64,000 bases of DNA from FEN-299 sp963727765 (GCA_963727765.1 CAVSGZ010000004.1:237179-301178); one strand, 5' to 3'; numbered from the stretch's first letter, positions 31,587-41,566 are shown. Numbers and translations: made by a program. Notes: generated from the letters alone by a model not told the origin.

Positions 31587-32834
31587 TTAGCCCGGGAACG
31601 GCAGCGACTTCACCGCGCGGACGGTGTCGCGCGCCAGGATCAGCTCCTCGTTGGTCGGGATGACGTAGACGGGCACCCGGCTCTTGTCCGAGCTGATGAG
31701 CATCTCCCGGCCGCGGATGGCCTTGGTGTTCAGGGCGTCGTCGATCTCGATGCCGAGCCACTCCATGTCGGCCAGGATCCGCTTGCGGATGCTCGGGCCA
31801 TTCTCGCCGATGCCGCCGGCGAAGCAGATCGCGTCGGTGCCGTTCATCGCGGCCAGGTAGGCGCCGAGGTACTTCTTCACCCGGTAGCAGAACATGTCGA
31901 TCGCCAGGATGGCCCGGCGATCCTGGTGCTCCTCGGCCTCGCTCTCCAGATCGCGCATGTCGTTGGTCAGGCCCGAGATGCCGAGCAGACCGGAACGCTT
32001 GTTGAGCGTCGAGACGATCTCATCGACGCTGGTGCCCTCCTTGTGCATCAGGTACTCGATGACCATCGGATCGATGTCCCCGCTGCGCGTGCCCATCATC
32101 AGCCCCTCGAGCGGCGTCATCCCCATCGAGGTGTCCACCGACCGGCCCCCCTTGATGGCGCAGGCCGAGCAGCCGTTGCCGAGGTGGAGGGTGATGATGT
32201 TGGTCTCCTGGCGCTGCTTGCCCGTCAGCTTCCGGTACCGGAACGCGATGTAGCGGTGCGAGGTGCCGTGGAAGCCGTACTTGCGGATCTTGAACCGCCG
32301 GTACAGCGCGTACGGGATCGCGTACAGGTAGGCGGCCTCCGGCATCGTCGAGTGGAACGCCGTGTCGAACACGGCCACCTGCGGCATCGTCGGCCCGAAC
32401 AGCTCGGTGGCCGCGTAGATGCCCTTCAGGTTCGCCGGGTTGTGAAGCGGCGCGAGCTCGATGCACTCCTGCAGGCCGGCGATGACCGACTTGTCGATCA
32501 GGTGCGACCCCTTGAACCGCTCGGCGCCGTGCACGACGCGGTGTCCGATGGCGTGGATGTCGGACAGGCTCGTGATGCCCGGGATCCGGGTCTCGGGCGC
32601 CGTCACCCAGGTGATCACGTGCGCGAGCGCCGCCTTGTGATCGCGCAGCGGCATCGCGCCCTTGATGGGCGGGTGGTCACCGACCTGGAAGGTGATGATC
32701 GCCTCGCTGCCGATTCGCTCGATGAGGCCCTTGGCCAGCTGGCGGTCGGCGTCCTTCTCGATCAGGTCGGCGTCGGTTTCGATGATCTGGAATTTGAGGG
32801 AAGAACTGCCGCAGTTGAGAACGAATACGTTCAT
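31587..32834 (-). CDS. ackA: Acetate kinase
   Basis: Makes acetate and ATP from acetyl phosphate and ADP; with pta it forms the acetate overflow or assimilation pathway. 415 residues. Marks are LNCGSSSLKFQ (residues 6-16), GHRVVHGAERF, LAPLHNPANLKGI, FDTAFHSTMPEAAYLYAIP, KYGFHGTSHRY, LHLGNGCSACAIKGGRSVDTSMGMTPLEGLMMGTRSGDID, GISGLTNDMRDLE and FAGGIGENGPSIR. The TAA is one base before the pta ATG. Confidence 0.96.
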   Translation of the reverse strand: MNVFVLNCGSSSLKFQIIETDADLIEKDADRQLAKGLIERIGSEAIITFQVGDHPPIKGAMPLRDHKAALAHVITWVTAPETRIPGITSLSDIHAIGHRVVHGAERFKGSHLIDKSVIAGLQECIELAPLHNPANLKGIYAATELFGPTMPQVAVFDTAFHSTMPEAAYLYAIPYALYRRFKIRKYGFHGTSHRYIAFRYRKLTGKQRQETNIITLHLGNGCSACAIKGGRSVDTSMGMTPLEGLMMGTRSGDIDPMVIEYLMHKEGTSVDEIVSTLNKRSGLLGISGLTNDMRDLESEAEEHQDRRAILAIDMFCYRVKKYLGAYLAAMNGTDAICFAGGIGENGPSIRKRILADMEWLGIEIDDALNTKAIRGREMLISSDKSRVPVYVIPTNEELILARDTVRAVKSLPFPG

Positions 32835-32889
32835 GATCGCACCCTGGGGGGCAAATGATCTGGCCCCTATTCTAATCGAATCGATCAGG

Positions 32890-35428
32890 TCAGGGGTGGA
32901 AGTGCACGGTGAAGCGGATCTGGCGCACCGGGGAGCTGTAAAAGGTCCCGAAATACGGGGAGGCGATGTTGCGCTGGACGTCCTCGGGCGAGAAGTTGTT
33001 GAAGGCGTTGATGACCACCAGGCCCAGCCAGGGCTGCAGCCGGCCGATGTGGAACCGGTGCTCGATCGACGCGTCCACGGTCTTGCGGACCGGGAACCGA
33101 TAGCTGTTGCGGACGCCCACGAACTCGAGCTGCTCGTTGACCGCCGAGTACGGATAGCCGTCGCGCGCCTCGCCGGCCACCTCGATGGTCCAGTGGTGCG
33201 GCATCGTGATCCGGGCCCGCCCGACGAACCGGTTGGGCGTGTCGGTATCGGTGGGGCCGTACGCGTCGGGGCGGACGATCGGGTTGGCCGTCAGGTTCAG
33301 GAAGTACCCGTAGATGTCGTTCAGGTTCGCCTGTGACGAGGATCGCGTGTAGGACAGGTCGAGATCGAGCAGCGTCTTGCTCTTGAAGTGGGCGCCGACC
33401 TCGGTGTCGCGGTAGAGCGACGTGCCGTTTGAATCGAGCATGATGACGCCCTGCGACCCGACGGACCACGTGTCGAGGACGAGTTCGCGGCTACCCCGGC
33501 GTTCGATGTGGTTGGCGCGCACCGACACCCGGTTCGTGATCCGGTGCTCGTAGCCGATGTTCCACGTCGAGCTGCGCGGCGTCTGCGGGTGAGCGGCGAG
33601 GACGTGGGTATAGACCACGGGCGTGCCGAGCACGGTGAGGCCGTCGGCCGCGTAGGAGGTCTGCGTGAGATTCGAGAGCTGGCCGTAGGCACCGGCCATC
33701 AGCGGTGTCTGCTCGTCGAAGAGCCCCCAGCCGCCCCGGATCGTCGCGTTCCGGTTCTTGTCGAGCGCCACGGCCGCGCCGACCCGCGGAATGACGTTCA
33801 CGCGGCCGAAGACGCCGTCCCGCTCGACGCGCACGCCGTATTCGAGCAGGAGGCTGTTGCTGACGTGCCAGCGATCCTGCACGAACGCAGCCACGTCGGT
33901 CGCGTTCAGGCCGCCGCCGACCGGCCCGCTCACCAGGCGCTGGGTCAGCGTGCCGTCCTCGCGCAGGATGTCGATCGGCCGCGTTTCCAGCTGACCGTCG
34001 AAGGTGGCGTAGAGCAGGTCCACGCCGCCCTTGATCAGGTGGTCTCCCGATTTCCCGCTCACGAATCCCGACAGCGTCGCGCTCGCCTGCAGGGCCTCCG
34101 AGTCGCGCGTCTGGTTGGCGTAGTAGATGCCCCCGTTCTGCTCGGGCGCCAGGATCATCTCGGTCGCCGTCCCGTGCCCGTCCACCGACGTGCCGTAGTG
34201 CGTGAAGTGCACCAGCGTCTCGAGCACCATCGCGTGCGGCAGCTGCGCCGTGTCCCTGGCGCCGCCGCGGTAGACGCGCTGCTTGAGGTCGGCCGTCGCG
34301 TCCGGCGGGTTGAACGTGTCGAGGTTGGCCCAGTTGGCATTCTCGGGCGCCATCGTGAACGTGCCCGACAGCGTGTTCTTGGCGCTGACGACGTAGTCGA
34401 ACCGCGTGAAGGAGGACAGGTTCTTCGTCGTCTTCCGCTCGTCCTGCGGACGGCTGGCCACGTCGGTCGACTGGTAGCTCACCTGGAAGCTCTCGGCGAC
34501 AAACAGCTTGTTGGGCTTGATCGGCCCGCCGAAGGAGACACGCGGCGATTCCGAGCCCAGCGCGATGACGGCGAACGGGTTGTTCGAGCCTCGCTTGAGG
34601 ATGAAGGCCGGGAAGAAGTCGTTGACCGTGGCCGACCACTTGTTCGCGCCGCTGCGCGTCGTCACCACGATGACGCCGGTCGAGAAGTCGCCGAACTCGA
34701 CGGCGTACGGGTTCGCCATCACCTGGATGGAGCTCACGGCGTCGCCGGGCAGCTGCACCGGGCTGATGCCGGCCGCCGGGTCGAGCACCCGCGCGCCTTC
34801 GACCTGCAGGCTGATCTGGTTGGGACGGCCTCCCTTGATGGCCCACTCGCGCCCGTAGGCCGACACGCTCGGCAGCCACCGCAACTCGGCCGCCACGCTG
34901 CCCGAAGACATCGCCGACTCGGTGATCTCGCGCCCGCTGATGCTCTCGGCCGGCGACAGCGGCTTGGCGAGGTTCATCGGGGTGTCCGAGGCGGGCGTGA
35001 CGTTGACGGACTGCTCGATCTCGAGCAGCTTCAGAATCGAGGTCCACCGTGCGGGTGGCGCCCGCGGCCAGTTCCACCGGCTGCTCGGTCTTGTGAAATC
35101 CCTCGATGCTGGCCGTCAGCTTGTAGACGCCCGGCTTGGGCACGTCGAGGCGATAGTGCCCGTCCCCGTCGGAAACGGTCTCACCAGCCGGTTCTCCCGC
35201 GCTGGTGGCGAGCGTCACCACGACGCCGGGCATCCGCATCTTGCCGTCCAGCGCGCTGACCGTGCCGGTGACCACGGCAGGCGGAGCCCCGGCAGCCACC
35301 GCCAACGCGGGGACAACCGGCAGCCATCCGAGCAGGAAGAACAGTCCGACGCCGAGAAGTGACCGGTGAAGTCGCGCCAGTGTAATCAAAGGGCCATGCC
35401 TCGTGACACCAATCTCCAATAATAACAT
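32890..35428 (-). CDS. TonB-dependent receptor-like outer-membrane protein (CarboxypepD_reg + plug + barrel), apparent +1 frameshift
   Basis: The N-terminal frame has a signal peptide (LGVGLFFLLGWLPVVPALAVAAGA) and a carboxypeptidase-regulatory-like domain (VVTGTVSALDGKMRMPGVVVTLATS... YKLTASIEGFHKTEQPVELAAGATRTVDL). One extra base near 35033 then shifts the frame; the next frame gives ILKLLEIEQSVNVTPASDTPMNLAKPLSP, a plug-like region (PNQISLQVEGARVLDPAAGIS, SSIQVMANPYAVEFGDFSTGVIVVTTRSGANKW) and a beta-barrel ending in TVHFHP. Corrected length is about 845 residues. This Oar-like form is common in Acidobacteria. The start is uncertain: ATG 35428, or TTG 35389, which gives a better signal peptide. 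Confidence 0.8.
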
Positions 35429-35460
35429 CGGTAAGTCCGCCCTGGAGGAGCAGGGCGCGC

Positions 35461-37062
35461 CTACGGCCGGCGCCGCTCGTAGACCACGACCCCGTCGACG
35501 CGATCCCGCTCGCGGTAGTGCGCCCGCACGTACGCCTCGAGGCGCGGGTAGCGGGAGATGGGGAACCGGTCGTAGCGGTCCCACGCCCCCGGGGCGAGGT
35601 CCACCAGCAATCGCGGCTGCCGCCGGTCCAAGTCGTCGAACAGCATGTTCCACGCCTGCGGGACCACGTTGGGCGTCGGGTCGGCCAGGCCCGTCTGGCT
35701 GCGTGTGCCCGGGCTCGTGCCGGTCAGGTAATCGCAGAACAGGAAACGGGTGCCGGTCGTTCGCCGCGCAAGAACGTAAACCTCAATCGAATGCCCCCAC
35801 AGGAACACCGAATCGTCCGGGCCGCTCAACTGCCGCAGGCGGGCGGCGACGTCCTCGTAGGGCGGTTTCGGGTCGAGGCGGTCCATGACGGCCGCATGCA
35901 GGACGGTGGACACCAAGAGCGCCACCACGGCCGGCACGATCAGCAGCAGGGCCACCACCGGGCGCAGGCGCCGGTGTCGGTCCCAGAACGCCAGCAGCGG
36001 ACCTGTGGCCAGCAGGCAGAGCGCCGGCAGGACGAGGAGGAAGTAGTGCCCGAAGAACCGGCGCCCCGGGAGCAGCGCGATGATCGAACCGGCCAGCCAG
36101 GCCGCCGCGAGCACGCGGCCGGCGAGTTCCGGACCGGGCCGGGCCGCTTCGGCGACTCCTCGGCGCCACCAGTCGCGCATCGTCCGCCAGGTGCCGGTCA
36201 GGCCGAAGGCGTAGGGAAGACAGGCGGCCGTCGCGACCAGCGCCGCCCGCACGAGCCCGAGGCGAAGGGCTTCGAATCCGCGGGGACCGGCGTCGAGGTA
36301 CCTGAAGTTGTAGAGGAACCAGAACCCCATGTCGCCCAGCCCGCCGTTCACCCGGGCCCGCACGACGTAGAGCGCCGGAACGACCAGGCAGCCGGCCAGG
36401 ACGACGACGAGCGCGGCGAGGGTCGCAACAACCGTCCGCCGCCGCGACCAGGCTTCGAGCGCCAGCGCCGTGCCGACGACCGCGAGAAACGTGGCCCCCT
36501 GGTACTTGAACGCCACGGCCAGGCCCGTCAGCACGCCGACACCGAACAGGGTTCGCCCTCTCTGGACTCCCCGGCCCCCCAGCCCATGCACGAGCCAGGC
36601 GAAGGCCGCCGCCTGCGCCGCCAGCAGGAACAGCTCGCAGTTGGCCGCCAGCGCGTCGAAGTCAGGCAGCGTCGTCGAGAAGACGACGAAGAGCAGCGCC
36701 GTCACCCAGCCAGCCCGGGCGTCCCGGTACAGGTGCCCGGCGGCGCGCGCGAGCGCGAAGGCCACGAGCAGCGCCGCGAGGACGACGGCGGCGTGCGCGA
36801 GCTCGGTGTCGTAGGGCCCGAGTACCCGGAAGCTGGCGAGGTAGACGTCGTAGATGGCCGGCGGCTTGTGATCCACCGTGTCGCGGTAGAGCACGCCGCC
36901 GCGCTGCATGGCCTCGGCGATGGTCGAGTATGCGGCCTCGTCGCTCGAGAGCAGCGTGCGTCCGAATGTCGGCAGTCGAAGCGCCAGACCGGCCAGCAGC
37001 ACCAGCCCGAGCAGGAACGCGTGGGCGTGTCGGGGGAAGACTCTTGTCGGAAGGCTGACCAC
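35461..37062 (-). CDS. Membrane glycosyltransferase, GT39/ArnT (PMT_2) type
   Basis: A 533-residue integral membrane glycosyltransferase that would use a polyprenyl-phosphate sugar on the periplasmic face. About 11-12 membrane helices; the first periplasmic loop has the catalytic acidic pair SSDEAAYSTIAEAMQRGGVLYRDTVDHKPPAIY, and the C-terminal soluble part follows (PPYEDVAARLRQLSGPDDSVFLWG). GTG 37062 lies eight bases after a TATAGT with no Shine-Dalgarno. It is divergent from the flippase-like gene at the edge of the lipid cluster, so a role in modifying a lipid or lipid A is possible. Confidence 0.82.
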   Translation of the reverse strand: MVSLPTRVFPRHAHAFLLGLVLLAGLALRLPTFGRTLLSSDEAAYSTIAEAMQRGGVLYRDTVDHKPPAIYDVYLASFRVLGPYDTELAHAAVVLAALLVAFALARAAGHLYRDARAGWVTALLFVVFSTTLPDFDALAANCELFLLAAQAAAFAWLVHGLGGRGVQRGRTLFGVGVLTGLAVAFKYQGATFLAVVGTALALEAWSRRRTVVATLAALVVVLAGCLVVPALYVVRARVNGGLGDMGFWFLYNFRYLDAGPRGFEALRLGLVRAALVATAACLPYAFGLTGTWRTMRDWWRRGVAEAARPGPELAGRVLAAAWLAGSIIALLPGRRFFGHYFLLVLPALCLLATGPLLAFWDRHRRLRPVVALLLIVPAVVALLVSTVLHAAVMDRLDPKPPYEDVAARLRQLSGPDDSVFLWGHSIEVYVLARRTTGTRFLFCDYLTGTSPGTRSQTGLADPTPNVVPQAWNMLFDDLDRRQPRLLVDLAPGAWDRYDRFPISRYPRLEAYVRAHYRERDRVDGVVVYERRRP

Positions 37063-37275
37063 TGGGGGGCACTATACCATGGCATTTCTCCCCTCGCGAC
37101 TGCGCCTGGACAGCCCTACGAAGGCCCCGGCGGACGGGTTTCGACAGGGTTCCGATCTAGGACATGCTTTCTTGGTGGCTACGAGATATGATCGACAGGT
37201 TGCGTTTGTGGCGGAGCCACGTGTGTCGAGTGATTCGAGGGGGCTTTTCGCGCCTGAACGCGGCTGGGAGGCAGA
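37063..37275. other. Divergent intergenic region, GT39 gene / flippase-like gene
   Basis: 213 bases with no supported gene. On the minus strand TATAGT (37071-37076) precedes the GT39 start. On the plus strand GGGAGG serves the GTG at 37276. No clear plus-strand -35/-10 pair was found. Confidence 0.4.
37071..37076 (-). promoter_or_regulatory. -10-like TATAGT directly before the GT39 gene
   Basis: TATAGT on the minus strand ends eight bases before the GTG at 37062; no Shine-Dalgarno and no -35 match. Suggests a leaderless message. Confidence 0.4.
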
Positions 37276-38163
37276 GTGGGCATCTGGCACGTGGTTGGCG
37301 AAACCGCGAAGCGGTTGGTGACGGCGCGGCCCGGCTACATCCTCACCGCGCTGGGGCTCTACATCATCAGCCTGTTCATCGTGGGCGCGCGGTGGCGCGG
37401 GTTCGTCAAGTCGGTGGGCGGTGAGGTCGCGGTCTGGCGGGCGTCGATGGCGACGCTCGGCGGCATTGCCGTCAACAACCTGTTCCCGTCGGGCCGGCTC
37501 GGCGGGGAAGCGTGCCGTATCGCCCTGGTGCGCAAGCGCGGCGTGGTGACCTGGCGACAGGCCACGGTATCGGCGGTGTGGGACCGGCTGTCGCAGGTGC
37601 CGGCCATCGCGATCCTCGTCGTGCTGGCCGTGCTGGCGCTGAAGGACCTGGCATCGAACTGGCGTCAGATGGCGGCGCTCGGTGCTGTGATGGCGGCGCT
37701 GGTGGCCGCCGGATTCGCCATCAGGCACCTCCGGCGCCCGGAGCCGGCCGAAGGCGGGTGGCGCAAGCACCTCGCGTTCAACCGGGCGAACCTGCGCGTC
37801 TTCGGGATCGGCATCGGCCTCTCTGGCCTGGTCTTCCTCCAGGACGTGCTGCGGATCACGTGCGCGGCGCTCGCGTTCGGCGTCAGCCTTCCGCCGACCA
37901 AGATCGCCGTCCTCTCCCTCGTGTCGCTCATCGGCGGTCTTGCGCCGAGCCTCGGCGGTTTCGGACCGGTCGAGGGCGGTCTGGTCGCCGGCCTCATGGC
38001 GTTTGGCGTCGACCTGCCGACGGCGGCCGCGATCACGGCCGCCGAGCGGCTGATCTCCTATGGTTTCAGTACGTCGGCCGGTTCGGCCGTGGTAGCCTTG
38101 CTGGGAGGGCGATCCCTCTGGAAGACGATTCGCCAGGCGGCCTGGTCTCCCGATCCGCTCTAG
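37276..38163 (+). CDS. Flippase-like membrane protein (lysylphosphatidylglycerol synthase TM / YbhN family)
   Basis: A 295-residue membrane protein with about seven or eight helices. The family core is clear: RWRGFVKSVGG, ATLGGIAVNNLFPSGRLGGEACRIALVRKR, VWDRLSQVP and SLIGGLAPSLGGFGPVEGGLVAGLMAFG with the late AAAITAAERLISYG. Members of this family move or help to move amphipathic lipids. GGGAGG precedes GTG 37276. It is the first plus-strand gene before the carrier protein and ligase of the sphingolipid-like cluster, so transport of the product or an intermediate is plausible. Confidence 0.85.
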   Translation: MGIWHVVGETAKRLVTARPGYILTALGLYIISLFIVGARWRGFVKSVGGEVAVWRASMATLGGIAVNNLFPSGRLGGEACRIALVRKRGVVTWRQATVSAVWDRLSQVPAIAILVVLAVLALKDLASNWRQMAALGAVMAALVAAGFAIRHLRRPEPAEGGWRKHLAFNRANLRVFGIGIGLSGLVFLQDVLRITCAALAFGVSLPPTKIAVLSLVSLIGGLAPSLGGFGPVEGGLVAGLMAFGVDLPTAAAITAAERLISYGFSTSAGSAVVALLGGRSLWKTIRQAAWSPDPL

Positions 38164-38248
38164 TCGTCGCCCCGGGGGTCTGGCGCCCGGCCGGCTCGGA
38201 CGTTCGGGAATGGGTGCGTTTCTTGTCGGTGGGGGCAATCATCTCGCG

Positions 38249-38512
38249 ATGACCTATCTGGACGTGGACGAGATCGGGCGCGACGTGGCCGCCGTGGTTC
38301 GACGCGTGTGCCGGCGGCCGGTCGAGGTGGTCCCGCACAGCACGCTCGCGGCCGACCTCGGCTTCGATTCTCTCCAGACTCTCGAAATGGTGGCCGAACT
38401 CGAAGACCGGTTTGACATCATCGTACCGATCGAGCGCGTGCCGCAGATCCAGACCGTCGGTGAAGCGGTCGACTGCGTCCGATCGCTTCTGGCGGAGAGC
38501 GCCCATCCCTGA
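38249..38512 (+). CDS. Acyl carrier protein (first of two)
   Basis: An 87-residue carrier protein. The phosphopantetheine serine lies in LGFDSLQTLEMVAELEDRFDI. Its TGA overlaps the ATG of the fatty acyl-AMP ligase (TGATG), so it is the likely direct acyl acceptor of that ligase and acyl donor to the serine palmitoyltransferase-like enzyme two genes later. ATG 38210 would add 13 residues without family match. Confidence 0.88.
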   Translation: MTYLDVDEIGRDVAAVVRRVCRRPVEVVPHSTLAADLGFDSLQTLEMVAELEDRFDIIVPIERVPQIQTVGEAVDCVRSLLAESAHP

Positions 38513-40287
38513 TGGCCCTGCTCACACTACCCAAGGCTCTGACCGTCGCGGCCCGCGGTGACGGGGGGTTCGAGTACCTCGCAGAGAACGGCCAGCCGTC
38601 GTCGAGGCAGCCGTTCTCCGACCTGCTCGAGGAGGCCCTGTCGGTCGCCGGCGGCCTGCGCGAGGCCGGCCTCGCGCCGGGCGAGACGATCGTCCTCATC
38701 GTGCCGGACGCGCGCGACTTCCTGACCACATTCCTCGGCGCGGCGTGCGCCGGCCTGGTGCCCGCGCCGCTCTACCCCCCGGTCCGTCTCGACCAGTTCG
38801 GCGCCTACCTGCGGCAGACGATGCCCGCGGTGAGCGTCAGCCGGGCGGCGGCCGTCGTCACGACAACGCCGCTCCGGCGCGTGCTCGGGACGATGCAGTC
38901 CAGCGTGCCGTCGGTGCGCACGGTCCTGGCCATCGAGAAGCTCCGTGGCGCGGCGTTGCCGAGGGCGGAGAACGTCGGCCTCGACGACCCCGTCTTCCTG
39001 CAGTTCACCTCCGGTTCGACGTCGGACCCGAAGGGCGTCGTGCTGTCGCACCGGAACCTTGCCGAGAACGTGACGGCGATTGCCGGGCCCGGGGGGGTGC
39101 GCCTCACGCCGACCGACCGCGGCGTGTCGTGGCTGCCGCTGTTCCACGACATGGGCCTCATCGGCATGGCGCTGACGGTGCTCTACGGCGGCTGCTGGAG
39201 CGAGTTCATCTCGCCGATGGCGTTTCTCAAGCGGCCGGGGCTGTGGCTGAAGGCGATCAGCCGCCGGCGCGGCACGATCAGCTTCGCGCCCAACTTCGCC
39301 TACGACCTGTGCGTGCGGCGCGTCCAGCCGCGCGAGATGGCGGACCTCGACCTCTCGTGCTGGCGGGTGGCCGGCTGCGGCGCCGAGCCGATCCGCGCCG
39401 AGACGCTGGCCCGGTTCGCGGCGAAGTTCGCCGACGTCGGGTTCCGCGCCGAGGCGTTCCTCCCGTGCTACGGCATGGCCGAGCACACGCTGGCCGTCAC
39501 GTTCTCGCCTCTCGACCGCGCGCCGCGCGTCGATGCGATCGACGCCACGCAGCTGTCGGCCCACCGCCGGGCCGTGCCGCCGACCAACGGGCAGTCGCTC
39601 AGGGCCGAGCTGGTGAGCTGCGGACGACCGTTCCCCGGCCACGAGGTGCGCATCGCCGACGGGCGCGGACACCCGTTGCCCGAACGCCACGTCGGGCAGA
39701 TCCTGCTCAAGGGACCGTCGGTGTTCCGCGGGTATCTCGACCGGGAGGCGTTGACGCGCGAGACGCTGGCCGGCGGCTGGCTCCACTCGGGCGACCTCGG
39801 CTACCTCGCCGACGGCGAGCTCTACGTCTGCGGCCGCGTGAAGGACACGATCATCGTCAACGGGCGGAACTACTACCCGCAGGACCTCGAGCAGGCGGCG
39901 GCCGACCTGGGTGACGTCCGCAAGGGGCGCGTGGTGGCGTTCGGGACGCGGGAGGGCGCCGGGCGCGAGCGGGTCGTGGTGGTCGTGGAGCCCTCCAACG
40001 GCTCGCACGGCGCCGACCTCGCGGACCGGGTCCGCGGACGCATCCTCGAATCGACCGGCGTGCTGGTCGACGAGGTGGTGGTGGCGCCGTCGGGCACGAT
40101 CCCGAAGACGACCAGCGGAAAGCTCCAGCGGAGCCGCGTGAGGCACCGCTACGAATCAGGCGTTCTGCTCCTGCCCCGGACCGTGACGAGCCGAATGCGT
40201 CTCATCGGGCACGTCGTGCACACCCAGCTCGTCTACATGCGGGCGCACGCGACCGGGATGTTCAAGGGGCTGACGGGCCGCGGATAG
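38512..40287 (+). CDS. Fatty acyl-AMP ligase (FAAL), acyl-ACP synthetase
   Basis: A 591-residue adenylate-forming enzyme that activates a free fatty acid as acyl-AMP and loads it on a carrier protein. Marks are FLQFTSGSTSDPKGVVLSHRN, WLPLFHDMGLIGM (FAAL-type), YGMAEHTLAVTFS, LHSGDLGYLADGELYVCGRVKDTIIVNGRNYYPQDLE, and the C-terminal Lys in IPKTTSGKLQRS. It is coupled to an acyl carrier protein upstream and followed by a serine palmitoyltransferase-like gene four bases later, the same set of functions found in the Caulobacter ceramide locus. Confidence 0.92.
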   Translation: MALLTLPKALTVAARGDGGFEYLAENGQPSSRQPFSDLLEEALSVAGGLREAGLAPGETIVLIVPDARDFLTTFLGAACAGLVPAPLYPPVRLDQFGAYLRQTMPAVSVSRAAAVVTTTPLRRVLGTMQSSVPSVRTVLAIEKLRGAALPRAENVGLDDPVFLQFTSGSTSDPKGVVLSHRNLAENVTAIAGPGGVRLTPTDRGVSWLPLFHDMGLIGMALTVLYGGCWSEFISPMAFLKRPGLWLKAISRRRGTISFAPNFAYDLCVRRVQPREMADLDLSCWRVAGCGAEPIRAETLARFAAKFADVGFRAEAFLPCYGMAEHTLAVTFSPLDRAPRVDAIDATQLSAHRRAVPPTNGQSLRAELVSCGRPFPGHEVRIADGRGHPLPERHVGQILLKGPSVFRGYLDREALTRETLAGGWLHSGDLGYLADGELYVCGRVKDTIIVNGRNYYPQDLEQAAADLGDVRKGRVVAFGTREGAGRERVVVVVEPSNGSHGADLADRVRGRILESTGVLVDEVVVAPSGTIPKTTSGKLQRSRVRHRYESGVLLLPRTVTSRMRLIGHVVHTQLVYMRAHATGMFKGLTGRG

Positions 40288-40291
40288 GCAT

Positions 40292-41566
40292 ATGGACATC
40301 TTCTCTCCCTGCTACAACTACATCGAGTCGCAGCTCGGGAAGGCCACGGGGTTCTACCCCTACTTCCGCGTCATCTCCTCGTCGGACGGCCCGGTGGTGA
40401 CGGTGGAAGGCCGCCGGGTCATCATGCTCGGCTCGAACAACTATCTCGGCCTCACGCACCACCCCGAGGTGCTGAAGGCGGCGCACGACGCGATCGAGCG
40501 CTATGGCTCGGCATGCACGGGGTCGCGCTTCCTGAACGGGAACCTCGACCTCCACGAGCAGCTCGAGGCGGAGCTGGCGGCGTTCACCGGCCGGGAGGAA
40601 GCCCTCGTCTTCTCGTCGGGGGTCCTGGCCAACATCGGCACGCTCGGCCTGCTGGGCGCGTCGCAGGGCGCGGTCCTCTTCCTGGCGTCAGAGGACCACG
40701 CGAGCCTGTTCGACGGCGCGCGGCTGTCGCACGGCCGCATTGCGATCTTCGACGACATCGACGACCTGGAGCGGAAGCTGGCGCTGCGCGAGTCGTGGTC
40801 GAACGCGATCGTCGCCATCGACGGCGTGTTCTCGATGACCGGACGGGTCTTCGACCTCCAGCGGATCGCGGCGCTCAAGCGCCGCTTCGGCTTCCGCCTC
40901 TATCTCGACGACGCGCACGGCTTCGGCGTGCTCGGCAGGCAGGGCCGCGGGACGGCGGAGAGCCAGGGCGTGGCGGGCGACGTCGACCTGATGTTCGCGA
41001 CCTTCAGCAAGGCGCTGGCGAGCGTCGGCGGCTTCGTCGCGGGCGACAAGTCGGTGATCGAGTACCTCCGCCACAACGTCCGCACCTTGATCTTCTCGGC
41101 GGCGCTGCCGCCTGCGTCGACGGCATCGGCCCTGGCGGCCCTGCACGTGATGCAGAAGGAGCCGGGCATCTTCGAGCGCATGTGGGAGAACGTGGCGTTC
41201 TTCAAGGGCGGCGTCGAGGCGCTGGGCTACCACACGCTCGGGACCAGGACGCCCATCGTGCCGCTCTGGATCGGCTCGGAAGGCCGGGCGTTCCAGTTCT
41301 GCCGGGAGGCGTTCGATCTCGGCCTGTTCACGACGCCGGCCATGTACCCGGCGGTGCCCAAAGGGCACGCCGTCATCCGGACCAGCGTCACGCCGGCGCA
41401 CACGAAGGCGCACCTGCAGGAGGCGCTCGATATCCTCGAGACGCTCATCAAGCGGCATCCGCTGCCGACGGAAGACCCGGACACGATCCCGCCCGCCCGG
41501 GACACCGACATCGTGGAATACGCGACCAAGGTGCTGGAGGATCCAGACTTCGCGAACCGCGCCTAG
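40292..41566 (+). CDS. spt: Serine palmitoyltransferase-like alpha-oxoamine synthase
   Basis: A PLP enzyme that condenses an acyl thioester with an amino acid, most likely serine, to a 3-keto long-chain base. 424 residues. Marks are NNYLGLTHHPEVLKAA, YGSACTGSRFLNGNLDLHEQLEAELAAF (SPT-like), DGVFSMTGRVFDL, LYLDDAHGFGVLG and the PLP lysine in FATFSKALASVGGFV. The alternatives KBL, BioF and HemA are less likely because of the neighbours: FAAL and ACP upstream, CerR-like reductase and GNAT-like ceramide synthase downstream. GATAGGCAT-spaced start, four bases after the FAAL gene. Confidence 0.88.
   Translation: MDIFSPCYNYIESQLGKATGFYPYFRVISSSDGPVVTVEGRRVIMLGSNNYLGLTHHPEVLKAAHDAIERYGSACTGSRFLNGNLDLHEQLEAELAAFTGREEALVFSSGVLANIGTLGLLGASQGAVLFLASEDHASLFDGARLSHGRIAIFDDIDDLERKLALRESWSNAIVAIDGVFSMTGRVFDLQRIAALKRRFGFRLYLDDAHGFGVLGRQGRGTAESQGVAGDVDLMFATFSKALASVGGFVAGDKSVIEYLRHNVRTLIFSAALPPASTASALAALHVMQKEPGIFERMWENVAFFKGGVEALGYHTLGTRTPIVPLWIGSEGRAFQFCREAFDLGLFTTPAMYPAVPKGHAVIRTSVTPAHTKAHLQEALDILETLIKRHPLPTEDPDTIPPARDTDIVEYATKVLEDPDFANRA

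Noticed and set aside
32890..34977. A TonB-type receptor starting at ATG 34977.
   Set aside because: That start would leave out the signal peptide and the regulatory-like domain, which are present in the next frame and join after one base is removed.
40292..41566. Assignment of the oxoamine synthase as BioF or KBL.
   Set aside because: No biotin or threonine genes are near, and the coupled ACP, FAAL, GNAT-like and CerR-like genes point to serine palmitoyltransferase. Not fully excluded without a tree.
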